From: Acidimicrobiales bacterium
GTDB taxonomy: Bacteria > Actinomycetota > Acidimicrobiia > Acidimicrobiales > Salinilacustritrichaceae
DNA: 41,378 nucleotides
Assembly (NCBI GenBank): GCA_028822535.1
Contig: JAPKDO010000002.1
Location: 1-41,378, forward strand
Direction of reading: 5' to 3'
A program made the position numbers and the translations under genes. The notes beneath the pieces were generated by a model, which made no database searches, was not told where the DNA came from, and was given only the letters and a program-made list of their open reading frames with translations. Below are positions 24,838 to 33,100 of this stretch, piece after piece. Position 1 is the stretch's first letter, and each line of letters opens with the position of its first letter.

Positions 24838-26337
24838 TCAGCAGGGCACGACCTCGATGGTGACCTCGTGTGTGTCGACGGCCGATCCACCGACCGCATC
24901 GAGCGTGCTGGCGGTGACCACGATGGTCTGCGAGATCGGGCCCGAGGCTTCGCGCTCGAACGGTCCGACCTCGATCTCGTGGTCGCCGGCTCCTGCGACC
25001 TCCACCGAGCCGGGCGACCCACCGTCCCACGAGACCGTCGTCGTCTCGCTGCCTGCACCGGCGCCGACCACCACCGTCGCCGTCGTCGGCCGCGTGCTGC
25101 TCCCGCACGAGGTGAGCGTGTCCGGATCGACGGTGACGGAGACCGTCGGGGAGGGAAACGACGGCGGCGTCGGCGGCGGTACGGGCGGCGGGGCGGGCGG
25201 CGGCGTGACGATCGTCGGCGTGGGTGCCGTGGTCCCGTCCGTCGGCTGGTCCACCGGCTCGACCAACGCCGGATCCTGCGGCTCGGTCGTGGTGGTCAGG
25301 GTCGACGACGTGGTGGGAGCGATGCTGGTGAGATCCGGGGCGGCGATCGCGGCGACTTCCGTGCCGTCTCCACCCCACAGCGCGATCCCAGCGACCACGG
25401 CACCCATGACGAGGACCACAGCGGCGGCGACCGCGAGTGCGGGACGCCGCCGAGTCGGAGTCGGCCAGCGCTCTGCGGCGGGGAACCCGTCGTCGTCCAT
25501 CGACTCGGTGGCGGCACTCGCGCTCGGACCCGCCGACCCCGAAGCGGCCGCCTCGACCGTCGAGAGCACCCGCTCGCGTAGACCGTGGGGCGCCGGGGCC
25601 AACAGCAGCGGCGATGCGAAGGCGGCAACTGCGCCCCGACGTCGTTCATCGCAGGTGTCGCATCCCTCGACGTGGCGGGCGATCCGCTTGCGCCACAGCG
25701 GATCGAATGCACCATCCCAACTGGCGAGCACATCGTCGAGCACGTCGCAGTCGCGTCGATGGTGGCGGGCCACGAGCAACGCCCCGGCGGCTCGGGCGAC
25801 CGTGTCCTTGAGACGCGTGACTCGGACGGACACCGCCGACTGCTTCTGACCGGTGATGCGTGCGACCTCGGCGGTGTCGAGGTCGGCCCCGAGCGTCAGC
25901 GCCAGGAGCTCCCGGTCCTCGACCGAGAGTCCGGCCGAAGCGGCATCGACCAATTCGCCGGCGTCGGACGCACCGACCGACGACAGTTCGTCGACCGAGG
26001 TGTCGGTCGCGTGGCTCATGACGGCCGCCCCGTGCGGATCGACCGGGACGGTACGGGAGCGGGCGCGCCACCGGCGCTGCACGGAGCGACGACTGATCGA
26101 GAACAACCACGCCCGCAGCGCATCCGGGTCGCGCAGTTGATCGAGCCGCTGCGATGCGACGAGGAAGACGTCTGCGACCACGTCATCCGCATCGGCCGAG
26201 TCGTCGAGCAGACGTCGGCAGTAGCCGTGGAGCGCCGCCCCGTGTGTGTCCCAGATCGCTGCCCAGCCGACTGCAGGGTCTCGCCGGACGAGCTCGACCA
26301 GGGCCGCATCGCTCGTGTCCCGCGTTCGCCCCGCCAT
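24838..26337 (-). CDS. ECF sigma factor fused to zinc-finger, membrane and extracytoplasmic domains
   Basis: 499 residues from the ATG at 26337, which has a strong GGGAGGGGG site; the ORF track start is 50 codons too early. Sigma region 2 lies at about 15-92 (DDSADADDVVADVFLVASQRLDQLRD) and region 4 at about 135-187 (LSVEDRELLALTLGADLDTAEVARI). A zinc-associated anti-sigma motif follows, HVEGCDTCDER (H222, C226, C229), then one membrane helix (about 299-321), a Thr/Pro linker and an Ig-like outer domain bounded by two cysteines (TLTSC near 420, terminal VVPC). The protein should be membrane-tethered, so release would need proteolysis or a conformational signal. ECF groups with fused anti-sigma-like tails are known in actinobacteria; which group this is was not determined. 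Confidence 0.88.
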   Translation of the reverse strand: MAGRTRDTSDAALVELVRRDPAVGWAAIWDTHGAALHGYCRRLLDDSADADDVVADVFLVASQRLDQLRDPDALRAWLFSISRRSVQRRWRARSRTVPVDPHGAAVMSHATDTSVDELSSVGASDAGELVDAASAGLSVEDRELLALTLGADLDTAEVARITGQKQSAVSVRVTRLKDTVARAAGALLVARHHRRDCDVLDDVLASWDGAFDPLWRKRIARHVEGCDTCDERRRGAVAAFASPLLLAPAPHGLRERVLSTVEAAASGSAGPSASAATESMDDDGFPAAERWPTPTRRRPALAVAAAVVLVMGAVVAGIALWGGDGTEVAAIAAPDLTSIAPTTSSTLTTTTEPQDPALVEPVDQPTDGTTAPTPTIVTPPPAPPPVPPPTPPSFPSPTVSVTVDPDTLTSCGSSTRPTTATVVVGAGAGSETTTVSWDGGSPGSVEVAGAGDHEIEVGPFEREASGPISQTIVVTASTLDAVGGSAVDTHEVTIEVVPC

Positions 26338-26421
26338 TCGTGCCCCCTCCCGATCGTCTGCATGTCGGTTCCTCTCCATTGTTCCCTGCGCGGGGGGTCC
26401 GGTGTTCGGTCGGCGCGACCG

Positions 26422-26456
26422 TGCCTGCTCCCCGATCTCGCTTCGGGGAGCAGGCA
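26422..26456 (-). terminator. Strong hairpin after the LPHTG surface-protein gene
   Basis: TGCCTGCTCCCCG and CGGGGAGCAGGCA form a perfect 13-bp stem with a 9-nt loop, 57 bp past the stop at 26513 and 85 bp before the sigma-factor start. There is no T-tract, as is common in high-GC actinobacteria. It may stop transcription from the surface-protein gene or attenuate read-through into the sigma gene. Confidence 0.7.
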
Positions 26457-26512
26457 GGTTCCCGCCGGGGTCACGGTCGGTCGTCATCGATCGGTGGATC
26501 GGGGCCGAGGTC

Positions 26513-27169
26513 TCAGCGGATCGCCCAGCGACGGATGGCCAGGCCGAGACCCGTCATCGAGCCGCCGATCGCCGTCAGGAGGGCGATGCCGCCACCGGTG
26601 TGCGGGAGCCGGCCGGAGGGAGTGGGCTCGTCGTCGTCCTCGGGGGTGTCCTCGGGCGTGTCCTCGGGCGTGTCCTCCGGGGTGTCGTCCGGTTCGCAGA
26701 TCTCGCCGAACTCGGAGTCGACGATCTCCCCGTCACACTCGGGCTCGCCGGCCGTCAGATCGCAGCTCGCCGCCGGCTCGGGGCAATCCGGCTCACAACC
26801 GTGGGTGGCGTTGCAGCCGCCGTCGACCAGGTCATCGGGCCCGTCGACCGGCGCCGGGCCGGGATCGCCGGAGGGCGTGGCGAGCGTGTCGCCGGGATCG
26901 GGCTGCGGGTCGGGATCGGGCGTCGGCGCCACGAAGTCACCGTCGTCTTCGGGGACCGGGTCGGGGCCGGGGTCGACCGGCGTGTCGGAGAGATCGCCGA
27001 TCGGCTGGGGCTGCGGGTCGGTGTCCGGCTCGGCGATCTCGAAGTCCGGTCCCGGTGCGGGGGTCTCGGCAGAAGCAGCTCCGGCTCCGAAGCCGAGGGC
27101 GGTGACGCCGACGGCGATGGCGAGTGCCGACCGGCCGAAGAAGTTGCGGGAGGTGGGGGTGGTGCGCAT
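26513..27169 (-). CDS. LPxTG-like (LPHTG) cell-wall surface protein, Asp/Pro-rich
   Basis: 218 residues. An N-terminal signal peptide (NFFGRSALAIAVGVTALGFGAGAASA) precedes an acidic Pro/Asp-rich region, then a Cys cluster (GGCNATHGCEPDCPEP, SCDL, ECDGE, GEICEP), a tandem DTPE repeat, and a C-terminal sorting signal: LPHTG (188-192), a hydrophobic stretch and a basic tail (RRWAIR). Sortase would cleave in LPHTG and attach the protein to peptidoglycan; no sortase gene is in the window. The ATG at 27169 has AGGAG upstream. It lies between an M23-like lipoprotein gene and the membrane-linked sigma factor, an envelope context. Confidence 0.85.
   Translation of the reverse strand: MRTTPTSRNFFGRSALAIAVGVTALGFGAGAASAETPAPGPDFEIAEPDTDPQPQPIGDLSDTPVDPGPDPVPEDDGDFVAPTPDPDPQPDPGDTLATPSGDPGPAPVDGPDDLVDGGCNATHGCEPDCPEPAASCDLTAGEPECDGEIVDSEFGEICEPDDTPEDTPEDTPEDTPEDDDEPTPSGRLPHTGGGIALLTAIGGSMTGLGLAIRRWAIR
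26646..26693 (-). repeat. 12-bp tandem repeat coding DTPE
   Basis: Four tandem 12-bp units (GTGTCCTCGGGC on the plus strand, the last two diverged) code for DTPE repeats just before the sorting signal. Copy number may vary between strains without breaking the frame. Confidence 0.8.
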
Positions 27170-27290
27170 GTCGTGCTCCTGTCGTGCGGCGGAGCCCGTT
27201 GCCCCGCTTCACTGATGGAGAGCGCGCTCGCCCGCCCCGATTGCACTTTTCTGCAGATTTTCCTCGCAACGACGCGTCGATCCCGACGGA
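27170..27290. other. Intergenic region with AT-rich patch
   Basis: 121 bp between the M23-like gene and the surface-protein start. Besides the AGGAG Shine-Dalgarno, it holds a short AT-rich patch at about 27240-27262 (TTGCACTTTTCTGCAGATTTTCC) centred on the palindrome TCTGCAGA, unusual in this GC-rich DNA. It may be the promoter or a regulator site of the surface-protein gene. Confidence 0.4.
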
Positions 27291-28118
27291 TCAGCAGCCG
27301 CCACCGCCGGTGGTGTTCGGGCGATCGGGGATGCTGGGGTCCACGACCTCGATGTGGACGTGAGGCGAGGACGGTTCGGCCGTGAACTCGTCGACCTGCG
27401 ATTCGAACGGCAGGACACGCGAGCGGAGTGCGACAGGCGTGACCCCGGCTTCGACCCGTTGGCCCGAGCTCACCTGGAGGCCGACGATGTGGAAGAGCTT
27501 GACCTCCCATCCGAGCCGGTCGTCGGGTTCGATCACGAGGTACTCGTCGATGTGATCGCAATAGAGCGTGTAGGTGCCGGCACGGATGACCGTTCCGGTC
27601 ACCGGGGAGCGAATCTGGGTGTCGGGCACGACGACGATGTCGGCGGCGGTCCGGTCGGCCGTTCCGCGAGAGCGGGTCGCGAGCGTGAGGGGCCGGGCGG
27701 CCGTGGACGCGGCGTCTTGCTGGCGGGCGCCGTCGTGTCCCGACTCGTGGAACCCGATTCGTTCGACCCCCGCAGCGGGATGGAGCAGGACCAGTTGCTC
27801 GACGACCGCGAACGGGGAGAAGGCGGTGTCGACGACGACGCGCTCGACGAAGGCACGGGTCGTCGTCGGGGCTTCCGTGGTCGTGGGCGCGGCGGTGGTC
27901 GTCGTCGTCGGGGCTTCCGTGGTCGTCGCGGGCGCGGTCGTCGTCGATGTCTCGGCCGTGGCGGACGGCGCAGCGGTCGTCTCCGCCGCCGTGGTCGTGG
28001 GCGCGTCCGAACTCCGTCCGACAGGCACGCTCGCATCGGCGCCGGCGCACGCTGCGGCGAGACAGGCCACGGCGACACCGGCCAGCACGCGACGTCCCCT
28101 TCCCAAGCGCTCCGGCAC
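27291..28118 (-). CDS. Lipoprotein with degenerate M23-like peptidase domain
   Basis: 275 residues from the GTG at 28118, chosen because TACGGT lies 7 nt upstream; the ORF track extends wrongly through the S9 gene. The N-terminus RRVLAGVAVACLAAACAGAD is a lipoprotein-like signal with C24 as the likely lipidated residue. A long Thr/Ala linker follows, then FHESGHDGA and, about 90-130 residues later, SPVTGTVIRAGTYTLYCDH, SSGQRVEAG and SPHVHIEVVDP. This order matches M23 endopeptidases, with HVH as the metal-binding HxH. The first metal motif is spaced unusually, so activity on peptidoglycan is uncertain. The C-terminus is GGGGC. Confidence 0.78.
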   Translation of the reverse strand: MPERLGRGRRVLAGVAVACLAAACAGADASVPVGRSSDAPTTTAAETTAAPSATAETSTTTAPATTTEAPTTTTTAAPTTTEAPTTTRAFVERVVVDTAFSPFAVVEQLVLLHPAAGVERIGFHESGHDGARQQDAASTAARPLTLATRSRGTADRTAADIVVVPDTQIRSPVTGTVIRAGTYTLYCDHIDEYLVIEPDDRLGWEVKLFHIVGLQVSSGQRVEAGVTPVALRSRVLPFESQVDEFTAEPSSPHVHIEVVDPSIPDRPNTTGGGGC

Positions 28119-28125
28119 GCCCACA

Positions 28126-28131
28126 ACCGTA
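28126..28131 (-). promoter_or_regulatory. -10 element TACGGT, leaderless M23-like gene
   Basis: TACGGT ends 7 nt before the GTG at 28118. It lies 15 bp from the opposing -10 of the S9 peptidase gene. Confidence 0.6.
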
Positions 28132-28146
28132 CCGGCGCGCACGTCA

Positions 28147-28152
28147 TAGGTT
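28147..28152 (+). promoter_or_regulatory. -10 element TAGGTT, leaderless S9 peptidase gene
   Basis: TAGGTT ends 6 nt before the GTG at 28159. The divergent start codons are only 40 bp apart, so each promoter's -35 region falls inside the other gene. Confidence 0.6.
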
Positions 28153-28158
28153 CGGGCC

Positions 28159-30324
28159 GTGCGAGCACTCACCACCACCGACGTCGCGCGCCGGCCGCTT
28201 CCGGGGACCGTCGTGCCGACGGCGATCCGGTTCTCGCCGGACGGCGCCACCCTCACGTTCCTCTCGGCCCCGTCCGGGAGCCTGCACCAGGAGTTGGTCG
28301 CGGTCGACGTCACGTCCGGCGAACGGCGCACGGTTCCCACCCCGGGCGCCGTGGTCGTCGAGGCCGAACTGCCGCTCGAGGAGAAGCTGCGGCGTGAGCG
28401 AGCGCGCGAGCTCGCCGTCGGCGTCACCCGCTACCAGTGGGCGTCGTCGGGCACACGGGTCCTCGTGCCGATGACCGATGGCCTGTGGGTGTTCGACGAC
28501 CTCGGCGGCGATGCCCGGTTGGTCGTCGCCGCCGGATCGTCCGGGCCACTCCTCGACGCTCGCCTGGACGACGACGGTTCGCACATCGGCTTCGTCCGTG
28601 ACGACGAGGTGCACGTGGCCGACGTCGTCGACGGAACCGTCGTGCCGGTCACCGCTGGCGCGCGTGGAACGGGTCGCACGAACGGCCTGGCCGAGTTCAT
28701 GGCGCAGGAAGAGATGGGCCGGCCCTACGGCTTCTGGTTCTCGCCGGACGCCGCGCTGATCGCGTTCTGCGAGGTCGACGAGACACACATCCCGACCTAC
28801 CGGATCATGCACCAAGGCAGCGACACCGTCGGTGTCGAGGCGCAGGAAGACCACGCCTACCCGTTCGCCGGAGCGGCCAACGCCGTCGTGCGGGTGGGGG
28901 TCGTGGCGTCGGACGGTTCGACCGCTTCGTCGCCGGTGTGGCTCGACCTCGACGCGACCGACATCGGCGAGGACCGCTACGTGGGTCGAGTCGATTGGTC
29001 GCCCGACGGACGCGTGGTGGTCCAACTCGAGAACCGCGAACAGACGCGACTCGATGTGGTCGCGTTCGATCCCGCCTCCGGTGCGGGCACGCTGGTCCTG
29101 CGCGAGACCTCGGAGCTGTGGATCAACCTCCACGACCATCTCCGATTCTTGGCCGACGGGACGTTCGCGTGGGCGACCGAGCGGGATGGGTTCCGGAACC
29201 TCGAACTCCGCGCCCCCGACGGCTCGCTGATCCGGCCGCTGACGACGGGCGCCGATGTCGTGACGGCGGTCGTGGCGGTCGACGAGGAGTCCGTCTGGTT
29301 CACCAGCACCGGCCCCACCGCGCTCGAACGCCACCTCCACCGAGTGCCCCTCGACGGGTCGGCGCCGCCGGTACGGATCACCGAGACCGTCGGTGTCCAC
29401 GCCTCCGTGGTGCACACGGGAACCGGGCACCGGATCGACACGTGTTCATCACCCGACGCGCCCCCGACCGTCACGCTCGTTCGCGACGACGGCACGACGA
29501 TCCTCGTGCACGACGCCTCCGACGACGAGCGTGTCGCCGAACTGGGGCTCGTTCCTCCCACCGAGCGGACCGTCACCGCCGACGACGGCACTGTCCTCCA
29601 CGCCGCCGTCCACCTCCCCGACGGGCCGGGTCCTCACCCGACGATCGTGTCCGTCTACGGCGGACCGCACGCCCAGGTGCTGACGCGATCGTGGGCGCCG
29701 ACCGTCGCCCTCCGCGCCCAGTTCCTCCGTCAGCAGGGGTTCTGCGTCGCCGTGGTCGACAACCGTGGCTCGACGGACCGCGGGCTGGCCTTCGAGGGTG
29801 CCCTCCACCCTCGGATGGGCACGGTGGAGGTCGACGATCAGGTCGCGCTCGTGCGATCGCTCGTCGCCGACGGCATCGCCGACCCGGACCGGGTCGGGAT
29901 CTACGGCTGGAGCTACGGCGGCTACATGAGCGCCATGTGCCTCGCCCGCCGTCCCGACGTGTTCGCCGCAGCCTGCGCCGGCGCGCCCGTCACCGACTGG
30001 GACGGCTACGACACGCACTACACCGAGCGCTACATGGGTACGCCGTCCTCCAACCCCGACGGCTATCGGGACGCATCGGTGATGACCCACGTGGCCGGCC
30101 TGCGCGACCGACGCCTGCTGTTGATCCACGGCCTCATCGACGAGAACGTGCACTTCCGCCACACGGCTCGCCTCCTCAACGCGTTGATCGCCGAGGGCAT
30201 CGACCACGAACTCTTCCTCTTCCCCGACGAGCGTCACGTTCCGCGGTCGGAGACCGACCGGGCGTTCATGGAGGACCGCATCGTCGCCTTCTTCCGCGAC
30301 GCGCTCGACCACCCTCCGGGCTGA
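28159..30324 (+). CDS. S9 family dipeptidyl-peptidase IV-like serine peptidase
   Basis: 721 residues. The N-terminal 480 form the DPP IV-type beta-propeller (repeated FSPDG, WSPDG strands and EFMAQEEMGRPYGFWFSPD with the conserved EE pair that binds the substrate amino terminus). The C-terminal alpha/beta hydrolase has VSVYGGPHAQVL, DNRGS, nucleophile S585 in GWSYGGYMS, D661 in HGLIDENVHF and H693 in DERHVPR. Such enzymes remove N-terminal dipeptides, often X-Pro. No signal peptide is seen, so it is probably cytoplasmic. The GTG start has a TAGGTT box 6 nt upstream. It diverges from the M23-like lipoprotein gene. Confidence 0.95.
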   Translation: MRALTTTDVARRPLPGTVVPTAIRFSPDGATLTFLSAPSGSLHQELVAVDVTSGERRTVPTPGAVVVEAELPLEEKLRRERARELAVGVTRYQWASSGTRVLVPMTDGLWVFDDLGGDARLVVAAGSSGPLLDARLDDDGSHIGFVRDDEVHVADVVDGTVVPVTAGARGTGRTNGLAEFMAQEEMGRPYGFWFSPDAALIAFCEVDETHIPTYRIMHQGSDTVGVEAQEDHAYPFAGAANAVVRVGVVASDGSTASSPVWLDLDATDIGEDRYVGRVDWSPDGRVVVQLENREQTRLDVVAFDPASGAGTLVLRETSELWINLHDHLRFLADGTFAWATERDGFRNLELRAPDGSLIRPLTTGADVVTAVVAVDEESVWFTSTGPTALERHLHRVPLDGSAPPVRITETVGVHASVVHTGTGHRIDTCSSPDAPPTVTLVRDDGTTILVHDASDDERVAELGLVPPTERTVTADDGTVLHAAVHLPDGPGPHPTIVSVYGGPHAQVLTRSWAPTVALRAQFLRQQGFCVAVVDNRGSTDRGLAFEGALHPRMGTVEVDDQVALVRSLVADGIADPDRVGIYGWSYGGYMSAMCLARRPDVFAAACAGAPVTDWDGYDTHYTERYMGTPSSNPDGYRDASVMTHVAGLRDRRLLLIHGLIDENVHFRHTARLLNALIAEGIDHELFLFPDERHVPRSETDRAFMEDRIVAFFRDALDHPPG

Positions 30325-30352
30325 CCCCGACCCCCTCCCCCGAGGAACCGGC

Positions 30353-31222
30353 TCAGGTGAAGAGATCGAGCTGCGGGTCGATGGGGAGCGGTTCCGGCAA
30401 CGGATCGAGATCCGGGACGCGAGCCCGGACCTCGGCGTGGAAACGCCGGGCGAGCAGGGGTGCGTCGAGGTTGTCGGGTGTGTGCAGGAAGACGATCGGC
30501 TCGAGACCGTCGTCGAGCCAGCGCACGACGTGGTCGATCCAGGGCGCCCAGAACTCGGGGTTCGCGGCCAGGTCGGTCTGTCCGATGAACCGCACGACCG
30601 GTTGCGTTGCCGTCGCCACCGGCCGGATCTTCAGACGGGGCTTTCGTTCGAATGCCTCGATCTCGGCCGGCGTCTCGCGCGGCCCGGCGAACACGGCGCG
30701 GGTGTCGATGATGATGCGGTCGAAGCCCAGGTCGCGCAGCAGGCCGTCGAGCGCGGGTTCGCCCACGCCCTCGGCGGCGAAGCCGGGATGTCGGGGTTCG
30801 ACGCCCCACGCGAAGTCGCTCGGAAGCGCCCGGAGAAACGACTCGAGGACCTCGAACTCATCGGGCCCGAACGAAGGCGGGAGCTGGACCGAGATGGGTC
30901 CCAGTCGATCGCCGAGCGGCGCCATGCGATCGCAGAACTCGCGCACCGATGGACCGACGTCCCGCAATCGACGATCGTGGGTGACGGCTCGCGGCAGCTT
31001 GCACACGAAGCGGAAGTCGGCCGGCGCCTGGTCGGCCCAGCGCTCGACCGACGATGCCGGCGGAACGGCGTAGAACGTCGTGTTTCCCTCGACCGCGGTG
31101 CAGAGTCGGGCGTAGGCCGTCAGCTCTTCGCCGGTCGGAAGTGACGTGGGCAACGTCCGGCCGATCCAGTCGCGATTCGCCCACATGGCGCATCCCACGC
31201 GAAGCACCCGTCCCGCAGCCAC
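30353..31222 (-). CDS. DUF72 (YecE-like) family protein
   Basis: 289 residues with the DUF72 TIM-barrel signatures VGCAMWANRDWIGR, VEGNTTFYAVPP, FRFVCKLPRAVTHDRRL, GPISVQLPPSFGPD and VEPRHPGF. The biochemical function is unknown. The C-terminus ends PIDPQLDLF. The GTG start at 31222 is preceded by AAGAAT about 7 nt upstream, a possible leaderless box. It diverges from the P450 gene by 34 bp, and the palindrome GATAACG-TT-CGTTATC lies between, so both may answer to one regulator. It is convergent with the S9 peptidase (28-bp gap). Confidence 0.93.
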   Translation of the reverse strand: MAAGRVLRVGCAMWANRDWIGRTLPTSLPTGEELTAYARLCTAVEGNTTFYAVPPASSVERWADQAPADFRFVCKLPRAVTHDRRLRDVGPSVREFCDRMAPLGDRLGPISVQLPPSFGPDEFEVLESFLRALPSDFAWGVEPRHPGFAAEGVGEPALDGLLRDLGFDRIIIDTRAVFAGPRETPAEIEAFERKPRLKIRPVATATQPVVRFIGQTDLAANPEFWAPWIDHVVRWLDDGLEPIVFLHTPDNLDAPLLARRFHAEVRARVPDLDPLPEPLPIDPQLDLFT

Positions 31223-31238
31223 GGGGAGAATTCTTGCT

Positions 31239-31254
31239 GATAACGTTCGTTATC
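31239..31254. promoter_or_regulatory. Palindromic operator between DUF72 and P450 genes
   Basis: GATAACG-TT-CGTTATC is a perfect inverted repeat with 7-bp arms, ending 2 bp before the P450 ATG and lying within the 34-bp divergent gap. It could cover a -10 such as TAACGT for the P450 gene. Size and symmetry suit a TetR-type dimer. The regulator is not known. Confidence 0.7.
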
Positions 31255-31256
31255 TC

Positions 31257-32537
31257 ATGACCGACACCGTTGACGCCACGTCGTCGGATGCCGCCCCCGA
31301 GACGGGACGACCTCCCGTCGAGGACTGGGCCACCGACTTCGATCACACCCATCCCGACTACGCCGCCGCCGCTCCCGAGATCTGGGACGACCTGCGCGAG
31401 CGCTGCCCGGTCGCCCACTCCGACCGCTTCGGCGGCACCTGGCTCCCCACGCGCCACGAGGACGTCGCGGCCATCGCCAACGACACCGAGCACTTCTCGA
31501 GCCAGGGCGTCATCGTCACCGATTGGCGGCCCTTCATCCCGAAGCCGCAGGGGTACGCCCCGCCGATCACGTCGGATCCGCCGTTCCACGGCAAGGCACG
31601 GCGACTGCTCCTACCCCCGTTCGCCCCGAAGGCGATCACGGCCTACGAGCCCCGCACCCGAGCGCACTGTCGCTCGTTGCTCGACGAGATCGAGGCGGGT
31701 CTCGACGCTGGCGACGACGTCGTCGACGCGGCCATCGCCTACACGCAGCACATCCCGGTCCACGCCATCGCGGCGATGCTCGGACTGCCAGAGACCGACG
31801 GCGACAAGTTCCGCGGCTTCATCCATCGCATCATCGAGGCGCCCGGGCAGTCGCCACCCGTCGACCCCAGTGAGACCCTCGAGCACTACCTCACCACGGC
31901 GATCGAATCCCGCCGCGCCGCCAAGGCGGCCGGCGAGTCGGGAGACGACCTGATCTCGTTCCTCCTCGACGAGGAGATGGACGACGAACCGCTGTCGACC
32001 GAGCACATCCGCGGGACGATCGCGCTGCTCATCATCGCCGGCATCGACACCACCTGGTCGGCGATCGGCGCCTCGATCTGGCTCCTCGCCCAGCATCCCG
32101 ACGACCGTGCGCGCTGGCGGGACGATCCGTCGGTGCGCACGTTCGCGATCGAGGAGTTCCTCCGGTTCTACGGGCCGGTCACGATGGCTCGTCTCGTCGC
32201 CGAGGACACCGAGATCGGCGGCTGTCCGGTCAAGACCGACGACTGGGTGCTGCTCCCCTTCCCGTCGGCGAACCGCGACCCGGAGATGTTCGACCGCGCC
32301 GACGAGTTCGTGATCGACCGGGCCCGCAACCGCCACTCCGCCTTCGGCCTCGGCATCCATCGCTGCCTCGGTTCCAACCTCGCCCGCATGGAACTGACGG
32401 TCGCCGTCGAGGAGTGGATGGATCGCTTCGGCGACTTCGAACTGGCCGACGCCGACGCGGTGCGCTGGTCGACCGGCCAGGTCCGGGGACCCCGCAACCT
32501 GCCGATCCGCATCAACCGCGGGGACGTCCGAGGCTGA
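31257..32537 (+). CDS. Cytochrome P450
   Basis: 426 residues, normal for a soluble bacterial P450. Key elements are the I-helix AGIDTTWSA with the oxygen-activating D-T pair, the K-helix ExxR (EEFLRF), FPSANRDPEMF, and the heme loop FGLGIHRCLGSNLARME with the axial ligand C370. It needs electrons from a ferredoxin; a monocluster ferredoxin is encoded 1.1 kb downstream on the other strand and is a candidate partner. The ATG at 31257 lies 2 bp after a palindromic operator; the ORF track start inside the DUF72 gene is rejected. Substrate unknown; the N-terminus (WATDFDHTHPDYAA) resembles actinobacterial P450s acting on terpenoids or steroids, which is only a hint. Confidence 0.95.
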   Translation: MTDTVDATSSDAAPETGRPPVEDWATDFDHTHPDYAAAAPEIWDDLRERCPVAHSDRFGGTWLPTRHEDVAAIANDTEHFSSQGVIVTDWRPFIPKPQGYAPPITSDPPFHGKARRLLLPPFAPKAITAYEPRTRAHCRSLLDEIEAGLDAGDDVVDAAIAYTQHIPVHAIAAMLGLPETDGDKFRGFIHRIIEAPGQSPPVDPSETLEHYLTTAIESRRAAKAAGESGDDLISFLLDEEMDDEPLSTEHIRGTIALLIIAGIDTTWSAIGASIWLLAQHPDDRARWRDDPSVRTFAIEEFLRFYGPVTMARLVAEDTEIGGCPVKTDDWVLLPFPSANRDPEMFDRADEFVIDRARNRHSAFGLGIHRCLGSNLARMELTVAVEEWMDRFGDFELADADAVRWSTGQVRGPRNLPIRINRGDVRG

Positions 32538-32561
32538 TCCTCGACGCCGACGACGGGATCT

Positions 32562-32601
32562 GTCGTGGATCCGTGCCCTACGTCGGGCGCTGATCCACGA
32601 C
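32562..32601. terminator. Bidirectional hairpin between P450 and SRPBCC genes
   Basis: GTCGTGGATC and GATCCACGAC form a perfect 10-bp stem with a 20-nt loop that holds an inner GCCC/GGGC stem. It lies between two convergent stops (32537 and 32618). No T-tract. Confidence 0.7.
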
Positions 32602-32617
32602 GTTTCGGCCTGTTGGG

Positions 32618-33100
32618 TCAGGCTGCGAGGCGCTTCTCCAACGAGTCGAAGGCCATGTTCCACCCCTGAGCGCCGGGCGAATCGGCAGGGATGCCGACGT
32701 GACGCATCACCATGTGCGTCCGGCCGTCGACGTCGGCGAGGTCGACGTGCACCTCGGTCGTCGTCGGGTGTCCGTCGGGCATGCCTGCCTCGGCAGCCGA
32801 CAGGATCCGTCCGTCGGCGTCGGCCATCGACTCGGTGTAGACGAGATGGTGCGGTGCCTCGATCTCGACGAACTCGCCCGCGAACCACATCTGCATCGTC
32901 CCGTCGGGCGTCGACATCTCCATGCAGACCAACCGGCCACCACCGACCCGGAGGTCCATCGTCGAGACCGGGATGGACGCGCCGGCCGGGCCGTACCACT
33001 GGGCGAACGCATCGGGATCGGTCCACATCCGCCAGACCACGTCGACGGGTGCATCGAACGTCCGCTCGATCTCCACTGCCTGTGTCGTGTCGTCGCTCAT
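32618..33100 (-). CDS. SRPBCC/AHSA1-family protein
   Basis: 160 residues from the ATG at 33100, which overlaps the ArsR stop by ATGA; the ORF track start lies inside arsR. The START-like fold is recognised from VEIERTFDAPVDVVWRMWTDPDAFAQWYGP at the N-terminus and GWNMAFDSLEKRLAA at the C-terminus, both typical of the AHSA1/CalC group. Proteins of this group bind small hydrophobic ligands. Pairing of an ArsR regulator with an SRPBCC protein is a recurrent arrangement, with the regulator first. The actual ligand is unknown. Confidence 0.9.
   Translation of the reverse strand: MSDDTTQAVEIERTFDAPVDVVWRMWTDPDAFAQWYGPAGASIPVSTMDLRVGGGRLVCMEMSTPDGTMQMWFAGEFVEIEAPHHLVYTESMADADGRILSAAEAGMPDGHPTTTEVHVDLADVDGRTHMVMRHVGIPADSPGAQGWNMAFDSLEKRLAA

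Noticed and set aside
26154-27215. 353-aa plus-strand ORF rich in Ser/Gly
   Set aside because: It is the shadow of the sigma fusion and the LPHTG gene, which both have Shine-Dalgarno sites and clear domains.
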